Of a stretch of DNA of 6,685 bases, positions 1 through 6,416 are shown one piece after another (position 1 is the stretch's first letter; each line of letters begins with the position of its first letter). Under the pieces are notes generated by a model, which did not search any database, was not told where the DNA came from, and worked only from the letters and a program-made list of their open reading frames with translations. Origin of the DNA: Candidatus Omnitrophota bacterium. GTDB taxonomy: Bacteria > Omnitrophota > Gorgyraeia > Tantalellales > Tantalellaceae. The stretch spans positions 1 through 6,685 of the forward strand of contig JAHIZQ010000262.1 of the NCBI GenBank assembly GCA_018814505.1. Reading direction: 5' to 3'. The position numbers were made by a program, and so were the translations under genes.

Positions 1-723
1 CCGCTTAGAACTAAAAGTGAAATTTTGCGGGACGCGCAAATTGCTGAAAAAAACGGAGCAACACGGTTTGGTATAGTAACGAGCGGACGAAGGCTTTCAT
101 CGGAAGAAATACGTGTTATAGCGTCTGCCGTCAGAGAGATTGTTAGAAAATGTGATATTTTACCGTGTGCCTCGTTAGGGGCTTTAACCGTGAAAGATTT
201 TGAAGTTCTGAAACAAGCCGGGCTTTCGCGGTATCACCATAATTTAGAAACTTCCAAACGATTTTATTCACGGATTGTAACTACGCATACATATGAAGAG
301 AGAATTAATGCGATAAGTAACGCGAAACAAGCGGGTCTTGAAGTGTGTTCAGGGGGAATTTTTGGCATTGGTGAATCCTGGCAGGATCGGGTTGATTTAG
401 CCCTTCTTTTGAACAAATTGGGAGTTAATTCTGTCCCATTAAATTTTTTAGTGCCTATCAAGGGCACTCCAATGGAAAAATTTCAAAATGTTTCACAGGA
501 TGAAGCTATTAGAATAATTGTACTTTTTAGAATCTTGCTGAAAAATACAACATTAAAAGTTATTGCCGGCAGGGAAGCTGTGTTTGGTGCTGATCAGCAT
601 AGTATTTACACGTCAGGCGCGAATGGTATGATGATAGGCGGGTATTTGACCACTTCGGGGCAGTTGCCTGAGCGGGATCAGTTGCTAATTGAAAAAGTAA
701 GGGTATTATGGAACAAAGAATAA
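1..723 (+). CDS. bioB: Biotin synthase BioB (5' partial), probable Type II
   Basis: Biotin synthase is a radical-SAM enzyme that inserts sulfur into dethiobiotin, the last step of biotin synthesis. The frame is open from base 1 (reading PLRTKSEIL), so the true start lies upstream. About 80-90 N-terminal residues, including the CxxxCxxC cluster motif, are missing, and the TTG at 25 is not a credible start. The 240 visible codons match the family throughout: NGATRF, CASLG (bases 166-180), YHHNLETS, TTHTYEERI, VCSGGIFGIGE (from 343), VPLNFLVPIKGTP, AGREAVFG and the C-terminal GANGMMIGGYLTT. Cysteines equivalent to E. coli Cys128 (166-168) and Cys188 (346-348) are present. The Cys97 position is Gly (70-72) and the Arg260 position is Lys (556-558). 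The C-terminus is shorter than in E. coli, as in many anaerobe homologues. The end overlaps bioF by 16 bases. Family identity is very secure; the Type II assignment is inference. Confidence 0.97.
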   Translation, partial: PLRTKSEILRDAQIAEKNGATRFGIVTSGRRLSSEEIRVIASAVREIVRKCDILPCASLGALTVKDFEVLKQAGLSRYHHNLETSKRFYSRIVTTHTYEERINAISNAKQAGLEVCSGGIFGIGESWQDRVDLALLLNKLGVNSVPLNFLVPIKGTPMEKFQNVSQDEAIRIIVLFRILLKNTTLKVIAGREAVFGADQHSIYTSGANGMMIGGYLTTSGQLPERDQLLIEKVRVLWNKE

Positions 724-1871
724 AAAAATTTCTTGCGGAGAGAAAAGAAAAAGGATTGTTGCGAACGCTGACGCCTATCAGCAGATTTTCTGGCAGTAAA
801 ATTTATATCGACTCAAAAGAATATGTAAATTTTTCATCTAACGATTATCTGGGGATAGCGGACGATCCTGAATTGATTTCAGCCGTACTGCGAATCTTGC
901 CAGATCGTGTAGGTATTTCCGGATCGCGTTTAATGACCGGCACGTCGGGAGTTCACATAAAACTTGAGAACAGAATAGCAGAATTTAAAAATAAAGAAGC
1001 GGCGCTTGTATTTAACTCAGGTTATCAGGCAAATGTCGGTATTATCAGTTCTCTTTGCCGAAAGGGCGATTGTATTTTTACGGACAGATTGAATCACGCT
1101 AGTATAACAGATGGAATATTGCTTTCCGGCGTGAAATATTTTAGGTTTAAGCACAACGATACTGGTCATTTGGAGGAACTTTTAAAGAAAGAAAGAAGTA
1201 AATATAAAAGCGCGCTCATTGTGACTGAAACAGTTTTCAGTATGGATGGAGATATTGCTCCTATAGAAAAAATTGTCCATCTCAAAGATATTTATAAATG
1301 CATGTTTATGGTTGACGAAGCGCATGCGACGGGTGTTTTCGGTCAAAACGGCGCAGGTATAGTTTCTGCCCAGAACTTGTCTGGTAAAGTTGACATAATT
1401 ATGGGTACTTTCAGTAAAGCATTGGGTGGGTTCGGCGCGTATGCGGCAATGTCTAGAGAGTTGCGCGATTACATGATAAATGTTTGCAGAAGTTTTATAT
1501 ATTCAACAGCATTGCCTCCTGTTATCGTGATGGCGAATCTTAAAGCGCTTGATTTGGTGGTGAAAGAAACCAAGAGGCGTCAGGTGCTTTTGGAGAACAG
1601 CACTTTTTTGAGAGAAAAGCTTTTGGAAAACGGATTTAAAACTAAAGGTGAAACACAAATAGTGCCGGTTATTATGGGTGAAAATAAAAAAGCGCTACTG
1701 CTGAGTGACCGTTTAAAAGAAAGCGGGTTTTGGGTAATAGCTGTGAGGCCTCCCACGGTGCCTGCGGGTGAGGCGCGTCTTCGATTGTCGCTTACGTTTA
1801 ATCACACAAAAGATATGCTGGAGAATTTTATAAAAGAATTATGTGGACATAAGAAAACGTTAGGATATTGA
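708..1871 (+). CDS. bioF: 8-amino-7-oxononanoate synthase (KAPA synthase)
   Basis: BioF is a cytosolic PLP enzyme of the alpha-oxoamine synthase family (fold type I). It condenses pimeloyl-ACP (or pimeloyl-CoA) with L-alanine, releasing CO2, to give KAPA. The 387-residue length is normal. Visible landmarks are FSSNDYLG (42-49), GISGSRLMTGTSG (69-81) in the substrate/PLP region, DRLNHAS with His130 stacking on the cofactor ring, DEAHATGVFG with Asp203 and His206, and the Schiff-base lysine Lys237 in GTFSKALGG. The C-terminal RPPTVPAGEARLRLSL (from 347) is the family signature that separates BioF from generic aminotransferases. The ATG at 708 lies inside the end of bioB, preceded by AAGGG at 699-703 (4-base spacing), which suggests translational coupling. 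It ends one base before bioC. Other family members (serine palmitoyltransferase, 2-amino-3-ketobutyrate CoA ligase, ALA synthase) are possible on motifs alone, but the context settles it as BioF. Confidence 0.97.
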   Translation: MEQRIKKFLAERKEKGLLRTLTPISRFSGSKIYIDSKEYVNFSSNDYLGIADDPELISAVLRILPDRVGISGSRLMTGTSGVHIKLENRIAEFKNKEAALVFNSGYQANVGIISSLCRKGDCIFTDRLNHASITDGILLSGVKYFRFKHNDTGHLEELLKKERSKYKSALIVTETVFSMDGDIAPIEKIVHLKDIYKCMFMVDEAHATGVFGQNGAGIVSAQNLSGKVDIIMGTFSKALGGFGAYAAMSRELRDYMINVCRSFIYSTALPPVIVMANLKALDLVVKETKRRQVLLENSTFLREKLLENGFKTKGETQIVPVIMGENKKALLLSDRLKESGFWVIAVRPPTVPAGEARLRLSLTFNHTKDMLENFIKELCGHKKTLGY

Positions 1872-1875
1872 TGTG
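1862..1875 (+). promoter_or_regulatory. Ribosome binding site and GTG start of bioC
   Basis: AGGA at 1862-1865, within the last codons of bioF, sits 7 bases before a GTG at 1873. The only ATG nearby (1871) is followed at once by a stop codon. This supports GTG as the bioC start and fits translation coupled to bioF termination. Confidence 0.7.
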
Positions 1876-2643
1876 AAAAAAGAAGTGGTTCTAAGAAACT
1901 TTTCAAAATATGCCGAAAGTTACAACGCGCATTCAACTGTACAGAAGGAATGTGCTAAAAAACTTTTAGGTATGGTTTGCCCCGAAAAATTCAGAAACAT
2001 ATTGGAGATTGGATGTGGAACTGGGTTTTATACTAAAATGTTAAGTGAGAGGTATCCGTATGCGCGAATAACAGCAATTGATATTTCCCCGGAAATGATA
2101 AATTCCGCGAAAAAGGAACGCGTGTGCCGGAATGTAAAGTTTAAAATTTTAGACGCAGAAAAAATGCTTCTGGAACAAAAATTCGATTTAATTACTTCAA
2201 ACGCGAGTTTTCAATGGTTTGAAAATGTCGGATTATTAGTCAAGCATCTCGGGGGAATGCTTAATCCTGGAGGCTTTTTTTGTTTTTCGATATATGGGAG
2301 AGAAACTTTCATCGAACTTGAACAGGTTTTGAATTTGTATTGGGGGATAGAAAACATGCTAAGTTCTAGCCGGTTTGTTTCTGATGAGATAATTTTAAAA
2401 GCTATGAAGGATTGTTTTAAAGATGTTTACCTCGAGAGCAGGATTTTTAAAGTACGTTTTAATTCTCTTTTAGATTTTTTGCGGGAAATTAAATTCAGCG
2501 GATGCCGCGGTGAAGGTTTGAAAAATCAACGATTTTTCGGAAAAAATATGTTGCGAGATTTGGAAAAGCTGTATCAGGATAAATTCGACGGAATAACAGC
2601 GACACATCACGTGGTTTTTTATTCAGCAAAGAGGGACGAATAA
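1873..2643 (+). CDS. bioC: Malonyl-ACP O-methyltransferase
   Basis: BioC uses S-adenosylmethionine to methylate the free carboxyl of malonyl-ACP. The masked primer can then pass through two rounds of fatty acid elongation to pimeloyl-ACP methyl ester. The 256 residues are close to E. coli BioC (251). The N-terminal NFSKYAESYNAHSTVQKE (9-26) is the characteristic BioC entry segment. Methyltransferase motif I is LEIGCGTGFY (44-53), followed by the acidic SAM-ribose loop ITAIDISPEMI and then LITSNASFQWF, typical of BioC. LNPGGFFCFSIYG matches the later core strand region. The GTG start lies one base after the bioF stop, and the stop lies one base before the bioD start. BioC implies a matching carboxylesterase, which is not in the window. 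A generic class I SAM methyltransferase would share motif I, but the N-terminus and operon position make BioC strongly preferred. Confidence 0.93.
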   Translation: MKKEVVLRNFSKYAESYNAHSTVQKECAKKLLGMVCPEKFRNILEIGCGTGFYTKMLSERYPYARITAIDISPEMINSAKKERVCRNVKFKILDAEKMLLEQKFDLITSNASFQWFENVGLLVKHLGGMLNPGGFFCFSIYGRETFIELEQVLNLYWGIENMLSSSRFVSDEIILKAMKDCFKDVYLESRIFKVRFNSLLDFLREIKFSGCRGEGLKNQRFFGKNMLRDLEKLYQDKFDGITATHHVVFYSAKRDE

Positions 2644-2644
2644 T

Positions 2645-3349
2645 ATGAAAACTATATGCAAATCTATTTTTGTTGCGGGGACGGATACCGGTGTTGGTAA
2701 AACGCTTATTACGGGTATGTTAGGAAGAATGTGGATGAAAAAAGGGATAAAGACAGTTACTCAGAAATGGGTTCAAACCGGTTCTAATATGGATACTTCC
2801 GATGATATTTATGCTCATATGGAATTAATGAAAACGGGTGAACTTGCAGAGTTCGAAAACAAGCGCGTTCCATACAGATTTAAATTTCCGGCATCTCCGC
2901 ATCTTGCCGCTCGTGTTGAAAATAAAACAGTTGAGACAAAATGGATAAAAGAAGCTTTTTTTTCTTTACGAAAAGAATTTGAAGTTGTTTTGATTGAGGG
3001 TACCGGCGGGGTTATGGTGCCGTTTAATGAAAAAGAATTAATGATAGATTTGGTTGAGACATTAGATTTATCAACGTTGGTTATCGCGGCGAACCGTTTA
3101 GGTGCGGTTAATCAGACACTATTGACACTTGAGGCGCTTAAAAAAAGAGATATTAGAATAATTGGGGTTATATTTAACAGGGTAGTGGGGAATGAAAATG
3201 AAGTGATTTTAAAAGACAATCTAAAAATTGTTGAGAAAATATCTGGTATAAAAGTTTTTGGGGAGCTTACTTACTGTAAAGATAGAGATCTGCTTTATGA
3301 AATATTTGAACCGATAGGCGAGGAAATTTGCGCCGCGCATGGCGTGTAA
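2645..3349 (+). CDS. bioD: Dethiobiotin synthetase (ATP-dependent)
   Basis: BioD closes the ureido ring of dethiobiotin from DAPA, CO2 and ATP, and normally works as a homodimer. The 234 residues compare with about 224 in E. coli. The P-loop is GTDTGVGKT (12-20), with Lys19 and Thr20 contacting ATP and Mg. Lys41 in QKWVQTG corresponds to the substrate lysine of the usual KPxxTG/SG motif, but the residue after it is Trp rather than the near-invariant Pro. SDDIYAH (52-58) supplies the metal-binding aspartate. IEGTGGVMVPF (117-127), with Glu118, matches the Mg-binding IEGAGG signature. AANRLGAVNQTLLTLEAL and GVIFNR match the later nucleotide-binding and dimer region. GAGGG at 2631-2635 precedes the ATG by 9 bases. 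The gene starts one base after bioC, and about 70 bases separate it from bioA. Identity is secure; activity with the Trp substitution is presumed. Confidence 0.95.
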   Translation: MKTICKSIFVAGTDTGVGKTLITGMLGRMWMKKGIKTVTQKWVQTGSNMDTSDDIYAHMELMKTGELAEFENKRVPYRFKFPASPHLAARVENKTVETKWIKEAFFSLRKEFEVVLIEGTGGVMVPFNEKELMIDLVETLDLSTLVIAANRLGAVNQTLLTLEALKKRDIRIIGVIFNRVVGNENEVILKDNLKIVEKISGIKVFGELTYCKDRDLLYEIFEPIGEEICAAHGV

Positions 3350-3419
3350 ACGATGATTGCCAAAAAAGGAAAGAGTGTCGGGGGGGGCGGAAAGCGTATA
3401 ACGAGAAACGCTGATTCTT
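3350..3419 (+). other. bioD-bioA spacer with G8 tract and weak stem-loop
   Basis: This is the only real gap inside the bio operon. It carries a run of eight G at 3380-3387. It also has a small inverted repeat, AGCGT (3393-3397) and ACGCT (3408-3412), with a 10-base loop that ends 7 bases before the bioA ATG. There is no T-run after the stem, so it is not a standard terminator. I see no clear promoter or Shine-Dalgarno sequence. The nearest purine stretch, GAGAA, lies in the loop at 3404-3408. The stem is short and may be chance. Confidence 0.4.
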
Positions 3420-4769
3420 ATGAACAGTTTTATTCAAAAAGATTTGAAACATATTTGGCATCCATACACACAGATGAAAGATTGCGAAAAGTTGCCGCCG
3501 ATTTTGGTTGAAAAAGCCAAGGGCATAAAAATATATGATAATAACGGCAATTTTTATTATGATACGATTTCTAGCTGGTGGTGTAATGTCCACGGACACA
3601 ATCATCCGTTCATTAAGGCCGCGATAAAAAAACAATTAGATCGGTTTGAACATGTGCTTTTCGCGGGGTTTACTCACAAACCGGCTATTGACTTAGCACA
3701 AAAGCTAGTTGAAATTACTCCGCAAAAACTGCAGAGGGTATTCTTTTCTGACAATGGGTCTACTGCTGTTGAAGTTGCAATGAAAATGTCTTTTCAGTAT
3801 TGGAAAAATATAAACAAACCAGAACGGAATTATTTTGTTTCATTGGATAAAGCGTACCATGGGGATACCATAGGAGTAATGTCCGTAAGCGGGGTAGATC
3901 TTTTTAATAGTAAGTTCAAACCGTTATTTTTTAAGTCCTTCAAAGCGCCATCACCATATTGCTATAGATGCCCTTTTGGTGAAGACAAAGATAGTTGCGC
4001 TTTAGAGTGTTTAAAAAAGATGGAAAACATTTTGAAGGCGCAGGGGAAAAGAGTTTGCGCTGTTGTAATCGAACCTTTAGTGATGTGCGCGGCAGGAATG
4101 CTTGTTTATCCGGAAAAGTATTTAAAAGGGGTCGCGGGTTTGGCTCAAAAATATGGAGTGCATTTGATCCTTGATGAAGTTGCAACGGGATTTGGGCGGA
4201 CAGGCAAAATGTTCGCCTTAGAACATGTGGGGATTACCCCGGATTTTATATGTTTATCTAAGGGGATAACGTCAGGGTATTTGCCTTTGGGGGCTACGCT
4301 TACAACTGACAAAGTTTTTTCAGCGTTCTATGATGATTATGATAAGTTAAAAACGTTTTATCATGGACATACGTTTACTGCTAATCCGATTTCTTGTGTG
4401 GCGGCCGGGGCAAGTATAGAGCTTTTTAGTAAAGAAGATAGTTTTGCAAAAATAAAAGACATAAATAATCAACTTAACCTGTTTTTGGATAAAATTCGTG
4501 ATTTACCGATGGTGGGTGATATTCGCTCGAAAGGTGTTATTGGCGCAATGGAGCTAGTGGCAGACAAGAAAACAAAAGAGCCTTTTGGTTTAAATAAAAG
4601 AGTCGGCATGGAGGTTTATAGAGCGGGGCTAAAAAATGGTTTAATACTCAGACCGTTGGGAAATGTCGTATATTTTTTTCTGCCGATATGTGTACGTTCC
4701 GGCGAATTAAATGATATTTTTAAACGAGCTGAAAAAGTTATGAAGAAATTAGCGGATGATTTATTCTGA
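3420..4769 (+). CDS. bioA: Adenosylmethionine-8-amino-7-oxononanoate aminotransferase
   Basis: BioA is a class III PLP aminotransferase that converts KAPA to DAPA, classically with S-adenosylmethionine as amino donor. Its 449 residues compare with 429 in E. coli. Landmarks are HIWHPYTQM (11-19), ISSWWCNVHGHNHP (50-63), FSDNGSTAVEVAMKM (109-123), AYHGDTIG (145-152), ILDEVATGFGRTG with Asp252 contacting the PLP pyridine nitrogen, Schiff-base Lys281 in LSKGITSGYLPL, and Arg411 in LRPLGNVVYF. Tyr16, Trp53 and Tyr146 correspond to E. coli Tyr17, Trp52 and Tyr144. B. subtilis BioA, which uses lysine, has Phe and Val at the first two positions. I therefore lean to SAM as donor, although the overall sequence also resembles the Bacillus type. 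Cys181, Cys184, Cys193 and Cys197 form a cluster absent from E. coli. An in-frame stop at 3399 rules out a long upstream extension. The ribosome binding site is poor. Confidence 0.95.
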   Translation: MNSFIQKDLKHIWHPYTQMKDCEKLPPILVEKAKGIKIYDNNGNFYYDTISSWWCNVHGHNHPFIKAAIKKQLDRFEHVLFAGFTHKPAIDLAQKLVEITPQKLQRVFFSDNGSTAVEVAMKMSFQYWKNINKPERNYFVSLDKAYHGDTIGVMSVSGVDLFNSKFKPLFFKSFKAPSPYCYRCPFGEDKDSCALECLKKMENILKAQGKRVCAVVIEPLVMCAAGMLVYPEKYLKGVAGLAQKYGVHLILDEVATGFGRTGKMFALEHVGITPDFICLSKGITSGYLPLGATLTTDKVFSAFYDDYDKLKTFYHGHTFTANPISCVAAGASIELFSKEDSFAKIKDINNQLNLFLDKIRDLPMVGDIRSKGVIGAMELVADKKTKEPFGLNKRVGMEVYRAGLKNGLILRPLGNVVYFFLPICVRSGELNDIFKRAEKVMKKLADDLF

Positions 4770-4827
4770 TTAAAGTGACGTTGTAGAGGATGCTTAATTT
4801 AGTGGCAAACATACATACGTTTTATGG

Positions 4828-4866
4828 TTTTCAAAACTTACTTTTTCCTGTAGAATGAGCTATAAT
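4828..4866 (+). promoter_or_regulatory. Putative sigma70-type promoter for the dihydrolipoyl dehydrogenase gene
   Basis: Two overlapping readings are possible in this AT-rich gap. A perfect TATAAT at 4861-4866 has only a weak -35 (TTACTT, 4838-4843) at 17-base spacing. TAGAAT at 4851-4856 has TTTTCA (4828-4833, 4 of 6 matches) at 17-base spacing. Either would start transcription about 20-30 bases before the ATG at 4892. This fits a separate transcription unit after bioA. A short palindrome, GTTTTCAAAAC (4827-4837), overlaps the second -35 and might be an operator or chance. No convincing terminator for the bio operon is seen between 4770 and 4860, so read-through is possible. Confidence 0.5.
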
Positions 4867-4881
4867 AACTGTGATATAGAT

Positions 4882-4894
4882 GGAGGGGGAAATG
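4882..4894 (+). promoter_or_regulatory. Strong ribosome binding site that sets the lpd start
   Basis: GGAGGGGG at 4882-4889 is the best Shine-Dalgarno sequence in the window and points to the ATG at 4892 (5 bases after the GGAGG core). An in-frame ATG at 4880 would lie upstream of this site and almost on the predicted transcription start, so it is unlikely to be used. In-frame ATGs at 4952 and 4973 have no comparable site. Confidence 0.75.
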
Positions 4895-6373
4895 CCGGTA
4901 AGGTTAGGTAAAAGCGATGAGGGGTTCTCGGAAATTAATTTTCACAAAACAATGAGTAAAGACATTGCGGATATGTATGATTTCGTAATTATTGGTAGCG
5001 GGCCGGCCGGGCATTCTGCGGCAATAAGGGCGGCGCAGTTAGGTCTTAAAACCGCTGTTATTGAAAAAAATAGTGCTATGTTCGGCGGAGTATGCCTGAA
5101 TGAAGGGTGTATTCCGGCAAAGTCACTTTATCATAACGCTAAAAAATTTAATATCATAAAGAATGGTTTTCCGGAAGTCGGTCTTGACGTTAACTGCGGC
5201 GTAGTTAATTTGGGAATGCTAGTCAAAAAAAGTCGTCAGGATACAGCTGTTTTAAGAAAAGGGTTAGAGTACCTTTTTCGGAAAAACAAAATAGATTTAT
5301 TTTTTGGACATGCGAAGTTTGTTAATAGCAATACGGTCAGCATTGATGGAAAATCTGGGAAACCAATACAACTAGAGGCAAAAAAATTTTTAATAGCGAC
5401 TGGGTCATTTCCTGTCGGACTTAAAGAAGGTGTTTTTGATGGGAAACGCATTATTACCAGTTCAAAAGGTATACGGTTAACGGAAACGCCGAAAACCATT
5501 TTGATAGCGGGATGTGGTGCTATTGGTACGGAATTTGCTTCTTTTTTCAATTCAATCGGGTCAGAGGTGGTGATGGTTGAAGCGGAAAGTTATATTCTTC
5601 CGGGGGAAGATAAGGATGTTTCTCTGCGTATGCAGTCAATTTTAGCGAAAAAAGGAGTCAGGTTTTATATTTCCAGCCGGATAAAAAAAATTATGGCATT
5701 AAAAGATCGAGTTGAAGTATTTATTGGCGGTGAAACAGAAGAAAAAAAAGTCGAGTGTGAGATGGTTTTAGTATCGGTTGGGCGAAAACCTGCCACTTTT
5801 GGCTTGGATTTGGAAAAAGCTGGGGTAGAGATAGACAGTGACGGGTATATTCCCGTTCAAAGTGCATCAATGCGGACGAATGTTGATCATATATATGCCG
5901 CGGGAGATGTTTTACGGACACCAATGCTTGCTCATACGGCATCCGCGGAAGGCGAAACAGCGGTAGAAGCGTCTGCCGGCATGCATACAGAGGCTATTGA
6001 CTATAGTGCGGTTCCAAATGTTGTGTATTCTGAAATACAAAGCGCGAGTGTGGGGCTTACGGAAAAAGCGGCAAAAGAGAAGGATTTAAATATTACTGTT
6101 GGTAAATATTTTTTTAAATCTAATGGGTTTGCCATTATTAGCGGGGAAACGGAAGGGTTTATTAAGATTATAGCTAATGCCGATGACCGGTCACTAGTAG
6201 GTGTCCATATTGTAGGTTATCGAGCCGCGGAACTTATACATGAATTCGTTCTGGCGAAAAAAGCCGGGATAACGGTTGATAATATTGGGAAAACTGTACA
6301 CGCGCATCCGACATTTTCAGAAACAATTCAGGATGCGTGCAAATCGGTTTTTGGCGGAGCGTTATACGGTTAG
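4892..6373 (+). CDS. lpdA: Dihydrolipoyl dehydrogenase (E3) with N-terminal extension
   Basis: This FAD-dependent pyridine nucleotide-disulfide oxidoreductase reoxidises protein-bound dihydrolipoamide with NAD+. It is the shared E3 of 2-oxoacid dehydrogenase complexes and the L-protein of glycine cleavage. From the chosen start it has 493 residues (usual length about 460-480). The FAD motif is IIGSGPAG (33-40), with Glu58 at the end of the second strand. The redox disulfide is GGVCLNEGCIPAKS, Cys68 and Cys73. The NAD motif is AGCGAIGTE (206-214), with Glu230 after the next strand favouring NAD over NADP. AAGDV (Asp339) is the second FAD motif. HAHPTFSE (470-477) gives the catalytic His472 and Glu477, which supports lipoamide over glutathione or mercury as substrate. 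About 27 residues precede the usual MYDFVIIG start. No E1, E2 or lipoyl-protein gene is in the window, so its partner complex is unknown. It probably has its own promoter. Confidence 0.92.
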   Translation: MPVRLGKSDEGFSEINFHKTMSKDIADMYDFVIIGSGPAGHSAAIRAAQLGLKTAVIEKNSAMFGGVCLNEGCIPAKSLYHNAKKFNIIKNGFPEVGLDVNCGVVNLGMLVKKSRQDTAVLRKGLEYLFRKNKIDLFFGHAKFVNSNTVSIDGKSGKPIQLEAKKFLIATGSFPVGLKEGVFDGKRIITSSKGIRLTETPKTILIAGCGAIGTEFASFFNSIGSEVVMVEAESYILPGEDKDVSLRMQSILAKKGVRFYISSRIKKIMALKDRVEVFIGGETEEKKVECEMVLVSVGRKPATFGLDLEKAGVEIDSDGYIPVQSASMRTNVDHIYAAGDVLRTPMLAHTASAEGETAVEASAGMHTEAIDYSAVPNVVYSEIQSASVGLTEKAAKEKDLNITVGKYFFKSNGFAIISGETEGFIKIIANADDRSLVGVHIVGYRAAELIHEFVLAKKAGITVDNIGKTVHAHPTFSETIQDACKSVFGGALYG

Positions 6374-6400
6374 TTGACTAGGGATGTTTTACAATGTGCC

Positions 6401-6416
6401 AGAGGAGTTATTGATG
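6401..6416 (+). promoter_or_regulatory. Ribosome binding site of the final partial gene
   Basis: AGAGGAG at 6401-6407 stands 6 bases before the ATG at 6414. An in-frame ATG at 6384 would add ten residues, but its only purine run (GGG) directly abuts the start codon, so 6414 is preferred. Confidence 0.7.

Noticed and set aside
25..27. TTG at 25 as a start codon for bioB
   Set aside because: The frame is open to base 1 with matching BioB sequence before it, and the essential radical-SAM motif must lie upstream, so the gene is simply cut by the window edge.
264..467. Minus-strand ORF inside bioB
   Set aside because: Antisense to strongly conserved bioB codons, with no ribosome binding site or family resemblance.
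3353..3511. A 52-codon + strand ORF (MIAKKGKSVGGGG...) starting 3 bases after the bioD stop codon and running into bioA in another frame
   Set aside because: It has no Shine-Dalgarno sequence, its second half is simply the start of bioA read out of frame, and the glycine run comes from the G8 tract. Most likely chance.
3267..3635. 122-codon minus-strand ORF across the bioD end, spacer and bioA start
   Set aside because: It overlaps two secure genes in antisense, has no recognisable domain, and its composition is that of a shadow frame.
3940..4185. Minus-strand ORF inside bioA
   Set aside because: It lies wholly antisense to conserved bioA sequence and resembles no protein family.
4827..4850. 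GTTTTCAAAAC followed by a T-rich stretch, as a possible terminator for the bio operon
   Set aside because: The palindrome leaves no loop, is all A-T apart from its end pair and centre, and would not form a stable intrinsic terminator.
5236..5942. Two minus-strand ORFs inside lpdA (5236-5550 and 5721-5942)
   Set aside because: Both are fully antisense to conserved FAD/NAD-binding sequence and are explained as shadow frames.
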